From Euzebyella marina (lineage in GTDB: Bacteria > Bacteroidota > Bacteroidia > Flavobacteriales > Flavobacteriaceae): DNA of 64,000 nt. Both the position numbers and the translations under genes were made by a program. The stretch is from positions 558,001 to 622,000 of the forward strand of contig NZ_JACYFK010000001.1 in assembly GCF_014855515.1 (NCBI RefSeq). Direction: 5' to 3'. Shown piece by piece: positions 42,100 through 50,939 of this stretch (positions are counted from its first letter, which is position 1; each line of letters starts with the position of its first letter). Below the pieces are notes generated by a model. That model was given only the letters and a program-made list of their open reading frames with translations, ran no database searches and had not been told where the DNA came from.

Positions 42100-44355
42100 A
42101 TGACACTGGTAAAAACATCTTATAACAGACGTTCATTTTTAAAAACGACCACCATGGCAGGTGGCGGATTGGTATTAGGTTTTAGTTGGCTGGCCTCGTG
42201 CAAACCAGAAGTACAACAGCAACAAGTTGCTGAAATGCCCAAAGAATGGTTCGACCTGAACGGCTATCTGAAAATCGGCGATAATGGCATGGTCACCATC
42301 ATGTCTCCTAACCCGGAAATTGGGCAAAATGTAAAGACATCGATGCCTATGATAGTTGCCGAAGAACTTGATGTTGACTGGAAAGATGTTATTGTTAAAC
42401 AAGCACCACTGAACACCGAAATTTTTTCACGTCAGTTGGCAGGAGGTAGCCAGAGTATCCGCCAAGGATGGGAAAGCCTTCGAATGGCAGGTGCTACCGC
42501 AAAGCATATGCTGGTCGCGGCCGCAGCGCAAGAGTGGCAAGTTCCGGCCAGTGAAATAACCGTTAGCAATGGCGAAATTTCACATAAGGCTTCTGGAAAA
42601 AGGGCCCATTTTGGCGAGATGGCTTCCGCAGCCGCTCAATTGACCGTACCTGAGGAAGTCAAATTGAAAGAACATAAAGACTTTACCATTATCGGTACGT
42701 CAAGAAAGAATGTTGACGGCAAAAAGATAGTTACCGGCCAACCTTTATACGGTCTTGATGTTCAAAAAGAGGGAATGCTTATCGCCATGATAGCGCATCC
42801 GCCCGCTTTTGGCATGCAATTAAAATCGTTCGATGCAGAAGAGGCCAAATCAATGCCCGGTATCAAAGATGTTTTTCAGATGAAAACCTTTGAAGACGAC
42901 TATAACATGAGCGCCTTTGACAATACCGCGTTCAAAAATTTGGTCGTTGTTGTCGGGGAAACTACTTGGCAGGTGATGCAGGCTAAAAAAGCACTGAAAG
43001 TTGAGTGGGAACAATCTCCTACCCAGGAAGCAAAAATGCAGATTTTCGGTCGTGAAATGAACGTTCGTTTTCCAGAAGGTCTAGAAGGCACCGAAGGTCA
43101 TAACGAAACTTTGGCCCAACAAGGTAAAATTACGCAGGAAGTAGCCCGTAAAGATGGCGACCCAGAAGCCATGTTCAAGAAAGCTGCCAAGATTATCGAG
43201 CGCAGTTATTCTTGTCCGTTTTTGGCACACAACTGTATGGAGCCCATGAACTTCTTTGCAGATGTAAAAGCTGATGAGGCTACCCTTATTGGCCCCATTC
43301 AAACTCCAGAAATTATGGAGCAAAGCGTTTCTGCGCGATTGGGTCTCCCCCTAGAAAAAATAGATATTCAGATGACCCGTATGGGCGGTGGTTTTGGACG
43401 TAGACTGTACGGACACTTTTTGACCGAGGCCGGAGTAATTTCACAAAAGATGAAATCGCCCATTAAATTGGTCTATACACGCGAAGATGATATGAGTATG
43501 GGGGTCTATCGCCCGGCCTATCACGCCTATTACCGCGCAGCTTTAGATGCCAACAACAATCTAATTGCGTTTCATGTTCGGGCCGGTGGTATTCCGGAAA
43601 GCCCATTAGCAGCCAACCGTTTTCCTGCCGGAGCTGTAGACCACTATCTTGCAGAGAACTGGACAGTCGATTCCAATATTACGGTAGGGGCGTTCAGAGC
43701 GCCGCGATCAAACTTTATCGCCGGCGCAGAACAATCATTTTTAGACGAGGTGGCCGAAGCTGCCGGAAAAGACCCTATCGATTTTCGATTGGAGCTATTG
43801 AAAAAAGCACAAGAAAAGCCCGTGGGTGAAAACAACGATTACGAGGCCGATCGCTACGCCGGAGTGTTAGAACTGGTTCGTGACAAAGCCAATTGGGGCC
43901 AGGAGAAAGCCGGTATGCACCGCGGGGTTTCTGCCTATTTCTGTCATAACTCGTATGTAGCCCAAGTACTGGATATAACTATGAAGGATGATAAGCCAAC
44001 CGTTGAAAAAGTTACCGCTGCCATCGATTGCGGAATAGTCGTCAACCCCGATGCGGCAAAAAATTTGGCCGAAGGCGGTGCGGTTGATGGTATTGGCCAT
44101 GCCATGTACAGCGGACTGACCTTTAAAGACGGAGCGCCCGAACAGAGTAATTTTGACAAATACCGATTGATTCGTCATAGTGAGGCACCTAAAGAAATAG
44201 AAACTTATTTTGTTGAAAACGGCATCGATCCTACGGGACTGGGCGAACCGCCTTTCCCTCCCATTATGGGCGCATTGGCCAACGCTCTGTATAAAGCTAC
44301 CGGTACGAGACACTATCACCAACCTTTTATAACCGAAAAACAGGTGGTAGGGTAA
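42100..44355 (+). CDS. Molybdopterin-binding large subunit, IorB/aldehyde dehydrogenase type
   Basis: A 751-residue Tat-exported (NRRSFLKTTTMAGGG) catalytic subunit of the xanthine oxidase family, IorB branch. Two consecutive aldehyde-oxidase-type halves are seen. The MPT-binding motif is MGGGFGRR, and the catalytic Glu is in GLGEPPFPP close to the C-terminus. There is no C-terminal cytochrome. IorAB enzymes oxidise N-heterocycles or aldehydes. In Bacteroidota the substrate is rarely known and aldehyde oxidation is most likely. The adjacent alditol oxidase could supply an aldehyde, giving a two-step periplasmic oxidation of a polyol. The gene ends 10 bases from a convergent gene. Confidence 0.94.
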   Translation: MTLVKTSYNRRSFLKTTTMAGGGLVLGFSWLASCKPEVQQQQVAEMPKEWFDLNGYLKIGDNGMVTIMSPNPEIGQNVKTSMPMIVAEELDVDWKDVIVKQAPLNTEIFSRQLAGGSQSIRQGWESLRMAGATAKHMLVAAAAQEWQVPASEITVSNGEISHKASGKRAHFGEMASAAAQLTVPEEVKLKEHKDFTIIGTSRKNVDGKKIVTGQPLYGLDVQKEGMLIAMIAHPPAFGMQLKSFDAEEAKSMPGIKDVFQMKTFEDDYNMSAFDNTAFKNLVVVVGETTWQVMQAKKALKVEWEQSPTQEAKMQIFGREMNVRFPEGLEGTEGHNETLAQQGKITQEVARKDGDPEAMFKKAAKIIERSYSCPFLAHNCMEPMNFFADVKADEATLIGPIQTPEIMEQSVSARLGLPLEKIDIQMTRMGGGFGRRLYGHFLTEAGVISQKMKSPIKLVYTREDDMSMGVYRPAYHAYYRAALDANNNLIAFHVRAGGIPESPLAANRFPAGAVDHYLAENWTVDSNITVGAFRAPRSNFIAGAEQSFLDEVAEAAGKDPIDFRLELLKKAQEKPVGENNDYEADRYAGVLELVRDKANWGQEKAGMHRGVSAYFCHNSYVAQVLDITMKDDKPTVEKVTAAIDCGIVVNPDAAKNLAEGGAVDGIGHAMYSGLTFKDGAPEQSNFDKYRLIRHSEAPKEIETYFVENGIDPTGLGEPPFPPIMGALANALYKATGTRHYHQPFITEKQVVG

Positions 44356-44365
44356 AGAGAAGTAG

Positions 44366-47300
44366 TTAGAAATTAAACCCAAAGCTAAACAACAGTCGGC
44401 TGCCTTCATCACCATGGTATAAACCGAGGTTGCCTGTAAAGGCACTAAAGCCCGTTACCCACACGGAACCGCCGAAATTGTTTTTCCATTTGGAAGAACC
44501 ATCGTCGGCCAACCATACGCGGCCATAGTCAAAACCGGCGCTTACACCGATTTGTAAAGGCACAAAATCAGTACGGAACCTCGAAACGCCCACTCTTAAA
44601 TCGGTCGACTGATAAAAGGCCGATTTACCGTTAAAACGTTCGTTTCTGTAAGCCCTCAGACTTTTGTTGCCCCCTAAAAGAGCACCGTGGTAAAACTCAT
44701 AGTTATCGCCTAAAACGGTCTCACCTGCTACTTTGGTAGCAATGACTGCGATACCGCTGGGGTGTAAGGGGTAGATAAGTGACAAAGAAGGTTTAACATA
44801 CCCAAAATGGTTGTCTTGCCCGCTGATATTCGATTTATATCCGATAGCCATATCAAAATTCATGGCCCTGTTAGGAAATGCAGGGTCGTTCATATTTTTA
44901 TAAGAATAACCGGCCTCTGCAGAGGCATATAATTGCGGTTCGTAAACATCATTATCAGAAGCAAATACCTGACCTACATATCGGTCGTCATCATTTGATA
45001 CGTCATAAGATTCCAGACCGGGTCGAAGGTATAGTTGGCTGCCGCCACTACCATGCAATAAATAAGGCGAAATTTGCCATTGACGTATACGCACCCGATT
45101 GTAATCGCGATCTAAACTGGTATCGTACGGGCTGTTATTGCCCGCACCAAAGTAATTCATGGTGAAGTTAGGGCTGGTATATCGCAGGTCGAGCCCTAGG
45201 TTCCATTCATGAAATACGTTTGCGAATTCACCATTGTAATCGACCGAAAATCCGTTGGTGGCAAAATAGTATTCTGCACCCAGGGTATGTTGCGCCTGAA
45301 ACGGATTGTTAGCCAAGCCGTAGGTCGTAAAACGGTCTTTTAGCCCTATTCTAAAACCTGTATCGCCATCATAACCGCCGCTAGGGTACAGAATATTCTC
45401 ATGGTATTTTCTCTTAAGATAATCATAGGTATTGACCGAATAAGAATCTGTCAACCATTTTCTCGACTTAGGGTTGACAATCGTATTGTCTTTGCTCTCA
45501 TAATCGTAGAGCTTTACTTTTTTGACGGATTTAAAGTCGTAGGTATCATTTTTCTTTCCACCAATTACTTTGATATTAATAGGCTTGTTGCCATCACCTG
45601 TAACCTCGAACGTATCATTACCATCTAAACCGTAGACCCAAATTTCTTTGGTCTGGTCGGCATAGTACGAATTCTCAAAAACAACCGAATCTTGGGTTAT
45701 GGTAATATGTGTTTCGCCATTGGGCTTTCTGGCAATCAAAAATCCATCATCTTCTTCGGTACCAATAACCACCTCAAACCGTTTCAAATAGTCATAATAA
45801 GATTGGGCAATAGTGGCCAAACCATCACGTCGGGCCTTCAAGTATTTCTTAATGGTGTCAATACTTTCGTCTTGCGCCTCTTGGGGCAATGACACAAAGG
45901 CTTTTTCAATTTCCTCGTCAGTCAGTTGTTGTTGAATAAAATCGACCTGGACTTTCCAATCTTCCCATGTGGCGAGCTTTATAAAAGTTTTATCCATAGG
46001 GTATCCCGAAAGATTGAACCACTTTTCACTTTTAACATCAACATCATAGCTTTCCATTCTACGAAGTCTTGGAAATGAAAATTTTAAAAGGGAGATAATA
46101 GGTCCGTCATACTTAGGAAAAGCCTGATCCCAATCTCTAGGAATCGCTTCATAGCGCTTTCTACCATCTTCAGTCTCAAATTCTGCCCAGCGCCATTGAT
46201 CTTGATGCCGATCCCAATTGCCCACCAACATATCGAATAAACGGGCACGAATAAAACTAGCTTCATCGACAAAAGCATCTTTAGATTCCCTCAATTTGAA
46301 GCGCAGGTCGTGCGTGCTTAGAATATCATCTGGTTTACCGAAGGTTTCAAAATTTTTGTTTTCGTCGCCGGCATGTTCCTCTAACATAAAAAGGGCATCG
46401 CCGTAATCTTCATTAAAAATTCCCAATCCCCTTTGTTTGGGTACATAATAAATTTCGGGGTTGGCATGAAGTACTTCTAAGGTCTCTGACAACTCATTCA
46501 TCGCAAAAGGCGCATAAGGGTGCGCGGTAGTGTAAAAGTCAAGCACATATCTCTCGGCTACTGTGTTATCTAAATAATCGATGACGTAGTGCGTAGTAAT
46601 GGCATTGGTCTGCAAGAATCTAAGTGCACTTTTTCGTAAGGCCCGTAAGGTATATTCGTTCTCATTATCATCAATAAGCCTAAGCGACCTCGATTGGTTA
46701 CCTCCGCCCTCTGAAATTGGTCTGACATTATGCGGTAACCGGTCTATTTGCAATACAGGCGCTTCAATTTTTTTACTGTAGATACTTCTGTAATGGTCTC
46801 CCCATAACCATTTATAGAAGCCCCCTTTTTCGGTTTCTTCTTTGGTATAAATTGATGCCTTTACCGACGACCCAATATTTTTGTCAGCATAAGATATCTC
46901 ATCTTCGTAAAGACGGTCTCTTTTAATTTGTTGGGTAAATTTTGGTTTTGCATCCTCGTTTTCGATTTCAAAGAAATCTACTTTAGAACTTCCATTCTTA
47001 AAAACGGTCAGCTTAGCATACCCTTGCTTATCGCTTTCAAAATGTTCTTCTTTACGTGCCCGAGCTTTTTCCGTTTTACCTATAGCACCACTGATAATTT
47101 GCGGAATACCATCATCTTCTAGGTATTGAAGGTTTCTATCTTTTCCCGACACGAATATGACATCTTCAAACTGACTGGCTAGAGTTTCCATTCGACCGCG
47201 TAGTTGTCTATTTTGTGCGTTCTGATAAGATTGCGACGTAAAGCCCCCCATTTTGTCAATTGCTGAAATTTTTGAATTGCTCATGACAGGCTGGTACACG

Positions 47301-47917
47301 GCCACAATTACCGTTTTGCCTTGGCTATCTTTTAAATCGTCTTTGAACTCTGCCCAGAATTCACTTCTGGTCTTGTATTCACACTTTTCATTAATGTAGG
47401 GGTGTTCATCCCAATCTTCTAAAAACCATTGCGAATCTACCATCTCTAAAACCACCTCATCGTTGATGTCTTCACGTTCTAGCGGACACCCATCATTGGG
47501 CCAAAACTTGGCCTTGCTATTATCTTGCAAATAAGATTCAAGGTCATCAATACTCTGGGGTGCATCGGTCAACCATTCATTTTTGCCTGGGGTTAAGATG
47601 ACATTACCGTTAAAATCGTCCCAAACCTGCATTAAAGGTTTTAAATAGGCCTTTGCGCTTTCTTGCTTTTCTTCTTTAGAAGGAAACCCATTTTTATCAA
47701 CAACATTGCCTAGAAGTAGCAGCGTAGCATTCTCATCTTTTTTGGAGGCCGTGTTGATAGCTTCCAGCATCCCTTTCGCGTCTTGAAAGGATACATCGCC
47801 CAAATGGGAAGTGATATAAAAGGTATGGGAAACTTCTTTGTCTAGTTCATCACTTGTTTGTGAGAATAGCGATTGAAACAGGAAGAAAGTAATACCTATA
47901 CAAAAAAATGCTCGCAT
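44366..47917 (-). CDS. Outer-membrane protein: degenerate calcineurin-like domain, kinase-like domain, beta-barrel
   Basis: A very large protein of about 1183 residues with a Sec signal peptide. Residues about 25-330 follow a calcineurin-type phosphoesterase fold, but the metal-binding motifs are altered: GDN reads GNVVD, GNHDW reads GKNEW, and GHEHN reads GKDRN. Residues about 370-700 have kinase-like marks, EYTLRALRK (where a beta3 Lys would be), FDMLVGNWDRHQDQW (compare the GNxDRH loop of FAM20 and HipA kinases) and IPRDWDQAF (a possible metal Asp). A TENDxF-like beta-rich linker leads to a BamA/TamA-like barrel (about 900-1183) ending in Phe. I chose the ATG at 47917, where the signal peptide begins. 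Function is unknown. Confidence 0.8.
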   Translation of the reverse strand: MRAFFCIGITFFLFQSLFSQTSDELDKEVSHTFYITSHLGDVSFQDAKGMLEAINTASKKDENATLLLLGNVVDKNGFPSKEEKQESAKAYLKPLMQVWDDFNGNVILTPGKNEWLTDAPQSIDDLESYLQDNSKAKFWPNDGCPLEREDINDEVVLEMVDSQWFLEDWDEHPYINEKCEYKTRSEFWAEFKDDLKDSQGKTVIVAVYQPVMSNSKISAIDKMGGFTSQSYQNAQNRQLRGRMETLASQFEDVIFVSGKDRNLQYLEDDGIPQIISGAIGKTEKARARKEEHFESDKQGYAKLTVFKNGSSKVDFFEIENEDAKPKFTQQIKRDRLYEDEISYADKNIGSSVKASIYTKEETEKGGFYKWLWGDHYRSIYSKKIEAPVLQIDRLPHNVRPISEGGGNQSRSLRLIDDNENEYTLRALRKSALRFLQTNAITTHYVIDYLDNTVAERYVLDFYTTAHPYAPFAMNELSETLEVLHANPEIYYVPKQRGLGIFNEDYGDALFMLEEHAGDENKNFETFGKPDDILSTHDLRFKLRESKDAFVDEASFIRARLFDMLVGNWDRHQDQWRWAEFETEDGRKRYEAIPRDWDQAFPKYDGPIISLLKFSFPRLRRMESYDVDVKSEKWFNLSGYPMDKTFIKLATWEDWKVQVDFIQQQLTDEEIEKAFVSLPQEAQDESIDTIKKYLKARRDGLATIAQSYYDYLKRFEVVIGTEEDDGFLIARKPNGETHITITQDSVVFENSYYADQTKEIWVYGLDGNDTFEVTGDGNKPINIKVIGGKKNDTYDFKSVKKVKLYDYESKDNTIVNPKSRKWLTDSYSVNTYDYLKRKYHENILYPSGGYDGDTGFRIGLKDRFTTYGLANNPFQAQHTLGAEYYFATNGFSVDYNGEFANVFHEWNLGLDLRYTSPNFTMNYFGAGNNSPYDTSLDRDYNRVRIRQWQISPYLLHGSGGSQLYLRPGLESYDVSNDDDRYVGQVFASDNDVYEPQLYASAEAGYSYKNMNDPAFPNRAMNFDMAIGYKSNISGQDNHFGYVKPSLSLIYPLHPSGIAVIATKVAGETVLGDNYEFYHGALLGGNKSLRAYRNERFNGKSAFYQSTDLRVGVSRFRTDFVPLQIGVSAGFDYGRVWLADDGSSKWKNNFGGSVWVTGFSAFTGNLGLYHGDEGSRLLFSFGFNF

Positions 47918-48034
47918 GAAAATTGGTTTTGGCTGTCTAGAAGACACTAATGCGGCGCAACTTAGCAAATGCCCCAATCTAAGGTTGCCTAAAAAGAATT
48001 TTACCTTGCCTCAAAAAATCAGAAAAAAATTTTA

Positions 48035-49297
48035 TCAAGGAAAGAGAAAAGAAGTTTGGTCATTGTCCCGTAGCTGCACTCTTTGAACGACCCCAGTTCC
48101 CTCAAAATGGATGGAAAAACCTTTTATGAGAGCAGATTCATCGGGCACGGGCATTTGATAGGCCATTTGCCCATTTACCAGAATCTGCATTCGTCCGTTT
48201 CTTGATTGTAACCCTAAATTGACAGGACGTTCAAAATCGACCCCAAAACCTGAAAGGTCAGTCTTCTTACCATCGATGTATTGCCCAAAGGCCATCATGT
48301 TCAATGTAGCCACACAACCTTGGTTAGATAACGGAACCCCCACGGCCCCACCTTCATAAATTAAATAGACTTGAGCACGGTGACAACCGCTCGAATTCTG
48401 TGGCGTGGTATTTTGTAAATCTATTGAAAAATTAAAGTCTTGGATACTGATGGGTCCGAAATCATTCATTTGATAAAAACCAATCGAAACATCGCTCGTT
48501 CTTGGGTCTAACCGATAGCTCTTCAAAACTGTACTATCGACCCCAAGAAGTCCATCCTTTAGAATAACATTCTCGTCTAAATACAGCGGGATTGAATCAC
48601 GTTCAATCACCCCCAACCAACCATCGGTAGGTATAAATACATCTTCTCGTGCTACTACTGATTCATCGACCATTAATTTGGCATTAAAGAACCCAGGTCG
48701 ATGGTAGATACAGGTTGCCACACTGTCGCCTCTTTCGACCTCAATACGCTTTCCGGGGTCCCAATCTTGTTGAATTTCTATTTCGGCCCCATCATTAGCT
48801 GCGGAAGCTTTGTATTCAAATACTACCGAATTAGGAAGCCCTTTCGCTATCGTTCTACTCTTCAAATAAAAATCAGTCTCGTTATAGCTAACCGAACTTG
48901 TGTGTACATCCTCCTTTTGCGGCCAATTGAGTGATAGTATGGCGATGGCAATTGTTAACACCCCTATCACGGCTAAAATTTTTTGCCAAGGAACCTCTCT
49001 CTTAAACTCTTTACTATCTACCGCGGTTTGAGTCTTTTTAAATTCTCGCCAGTCGGTAAACCCGATAAATTGTGAAAGAATGTTCAGTGTTGCAGCGCTC
49101 GGGTTGGCAACTCTTTCGGCACGGCCCCAAATGCGTTTGAGTGTTGTGACGCTCAGCCGTTTTTTGGTCGCTTCCAATATTCGTTCGCTCAAGGCCTCAA
49201 AATCACTATTACTCCATGTGCTGCCACTACCCCAACCCAAATGGGTTTCGATTTGGGTGACCAAAAGTCGGATCATATATGTGTTTGAATTTTCCAT
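48035..49297 (-). CDS. Membrane-anchored HTH-like protein with periplasmic beta-rich domain
   Basis: A 420-residue protein of unknown function. The N-terminal about 90 residues are helical and charged with the pattern LSVTTLKRIWGR...PSAATLNILSQFIGF, an HTH-like module common in Bacteroidota membrane proteins. One membrane segment follows near residues 107-127 (ILAVIGVLTIAIAIL). The periplasmic part is a beta-rich sandwich with PKD-like and concanavalin-like stretches. The arrangement suggests a trans-membrane regulator sensing something outside. It is divergent from a secreted beta-sandwich gene, which may be its target. Confidence 0.7.
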   Translation of the reverse strand: MENSNTYMIRLLVTQIETHLGWGSGSTWSNSDFEALSERILEATKKRLSVTTLKRIWGRAERVANPSAATLNILSQFIGFTDWREFKKTQTAVDSKEFKREVPWQKILAVIGVLTIAIAILSLNWPQKEDVHTSSVSYNETDFYLKSRTIAKGLPNSVVFEYKASAANDGAEIEIQQDWDPGKRIEVERGDSVATCIYHRPGFFNAKLMVDESVVAREDVFIPTDGWLGVIERDSIPLYLDENVILKDGLLGVDSTVLKSYRLDPRTSDVSIGFYQMNDFGPISIQDFNFSIDLQNTTPQNSSGCHRAQVYLIYEGGAVGVPLSNQGCVATLNMMAFGQYIDGKKTDLSGFGVDFERPVNLGLQSRNGRMQILVNGQMAYQMPVPDESALIKGFSIHFEGTGVVQRVQLRDNDQTSFLFP

Positions 49298-49330
49298 AAA
49301 ACTACTCAGTCACAGGTCTATTTTAAGCCA

Positions 49331-49366
49331 TGAACAGGATTAAACATGATTGAACAGATTGAACAG
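49331..49366. repeat. Three TGAACAG repeats in a divergent promoter region
   Basis: TGAACAG starts at 49331, 49351 and 49360, within ATTRAACA-rich sequence between the HTH-like membrane protein gene and the secreted beta-sandwich gene. Spacings of 20 and 9 bases suggest operator half-sites or a short local repeat. Confidence 0.4.
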
Positions 49367-49438
49367 GCCTTGGGTACCGGAGCACAAATACCTTTAACAC
49401 TATCAAATTTACCTTTTTAATATAAAATCTGTACAACT

Positions 49439-50617
49439 ATGAAATCGAGAACACCTCTATCACCGTTTCTGCTTTTGAGCTTATTATGCTTTTCGACTCT
49501 TTGGGGTCAGGGTAAGAAGCAAAAACCTATTAATTATGCATTGAACTCAAAGAATTGGGCTACCCTGACCGACAATGTCAGTTTTGACGATTATAAAGGA
49601 GTGTCCGCAGCTAGCAGCACCAATGACAAACCCTTTCAAATTATGCTCAAAGATGTTGAGTTCGCCAATGGCATCATCGAATTTGATGTCGAATTAAAGG
49701 GAATGGGGTTTCCGGGAATCACCTTTCGAATTGACAAAGACAGTCTAAATGGTGAAATCTTCTATCTGCGACATTTTGGAGATCCTGACCCTATGCTACG
49801 AACTACCATGCAATATGCGGCAATAGTCGACAAAGTAAACCTATGGGACCTTACCGATGAATACCAAGCGGCATCGAGCTTATTGGAAAACCAATGGAAC
49901 CATATTAAAATGGTTATCAACGGCAAACAGATGCGGGTTTATGTAAACAATATGAAAAAGCCTTCCCTTTATATTCCCGCTATGGAAGGAATCACCTCAT
50001 CGGGCGCCATTTCGTTATCGGGTAACGTAGTCTTTGCCAATATGCAGATTACCCCAGATGCTACCGAAGGTATCCCGGCCGATGAAGGCTACGACCCTAC
50101 TGCCAGTGATTCTCGATATCTTCGCAATTGGCAAGTGACCGAACCCATTGACTTTCCTTTTGGGGAAGACCTTCTTAAAGGTATACCCTACAGCCCAGGT
50201 GTTGCCATACGTGACGATTTATGGGACAGTACTGCGACATGGCAAGATGTGAAAGCTTCCAGACGAGGGCTGGTCAACCTGACCTACAATTTCGGGCAGA
50301 CCGAAAGTGGTTCAAGAAGACTCACTTGGCTTAAAACAACCATAAATGCCAAAACAGCCATAAGCAAACGTTTAGACTTTGGTTTTAGCGACGAAGTGTG
50401 GCTTTTTATTAACGGCCAACCCCTTTACATTGACAAAAATTATTACGGTTCTCCCGGCATGAAAGAGCCCAAAGGAAGATGTACGCTAGAAAATTCTTCA
50501 ATAGACATTCCTTTACAAGAAGGAGAAAACGAAATTCTTATCGGCCTTACCAATTATTTCTATGGTTGGGGCGTTATCGCCAGGTTCAGTAACAATGAAG
50601 GCATTGTTCATCTTTAA
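49439..50617 (+). CDS. Secreted beta-sandwich protein, unknown function
   Basis: A 392-residue protein with a Sec signal peptide (LLSLLCFSTLWGQ). Residues about 30-215 look like a concanavalin A/DUF1080-type sandwich (FANGIIEFDVELKG, GITFRIDKD, WNHIKMVINGKQMRVYVNN). The C-terminal about 170 residues form a second beta domain with LDFGFSDEVWLFINGQPLY and EGENEILIGLTNYFYGWG, as in PA14-like or galactose-binding folds. Catalytic residues are not evident, so carbohydrate binding is a cautious guess. A perfect terminator follows. Confidence 0.75.
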   Translation: MKSRTPLSPFLLLSLLCFSTLWGQGKKQKPINYALNSKNWATLTDNVSFDDYKGVSAASSTNDKPFQIMLKDVEFANGIIEFDVELKGMGFPGITFRIDKDSLNGEIFYLRHFGDPDPMLRTTMQYAAIVDKVNLWDLTDEYQAASSLLENQWNHIKMVINGKQMRVYVNNMKKPSLYIPAMEGITSSGAISLSGNVVFANMQITPDATEGIPADEGYDPTASDSRYLRNWQVTEPIDFPFGEDLLKGIPYSPGVAIRDDLWDSTATWQDVKASRRGLVNLTYNFGQTESGSRRLTWLKTTINAKTAISKRLDFGFSDEVWLFINGQPLYIDKNYYGSPGMKEPKGRCTLENSSIDIPLQEGENEILIGLTNYFYGWGVIARFSNNEGIVHL

Positions 50618-50626
50618 TTCTCTATA

Positions 50627-50664
50627 AAATAGACCGGAACATAAAAAATTCCGGTCTATTTCCT
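50627..50664. terminator. Terminator after the beta-sandwich protein gene
   Basis: AAATAGACCGGAA (50627-50639) and TTCCGGTCTATTT (50649-50661) are exact inverse complements around a nine-base A-rich loop. Confidence 0.85.
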
Positions 50665-50870
50665 CTCTTAGCGTAAAGGCCCCTTAACTTCTTTTTTAAA
50701 TTATAGTTCTGACAACTAATGCCTTTTCTTCCTAAGAATAGCATACCTAAGCGCATTAAAAGTTGTTGAATTGCTAATATAAAGCCGGCTGAAACCCCAT
50801 ATTTACAAATGATGCAACAAATATACTAGCATACGCTTCAAGAGTTTTATCGTATCGCCTACCTCAAAAA

Positions 50871-50878
50871 TATATTTG
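50871..50878 (+). promoter_or_regulatory. Candidate -7 element of the SusC operon
   Basis: TATATTTG fits TAnnTTTG and sits 62 bases before the SusC ATG. A TTTT at 50845-50848 is the only candidate -33 element. Confidence 0.45.
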
Positions 50879-50939
50879 TCTTGCTCGATTGCCTTATAAG
50901 TTTGAAGAGGCCGAGACAACTTAACTTAAACTCAACATT

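Larger units (their letters stand above)
50618..50939. other. Intergenic region before the second SusC gene
   Basis: 322 bases. Besides the terminator at 50627-50664 it contains a TATATTTG element at 50871-50878. No coding potential is seen. Confidence 0.5.
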
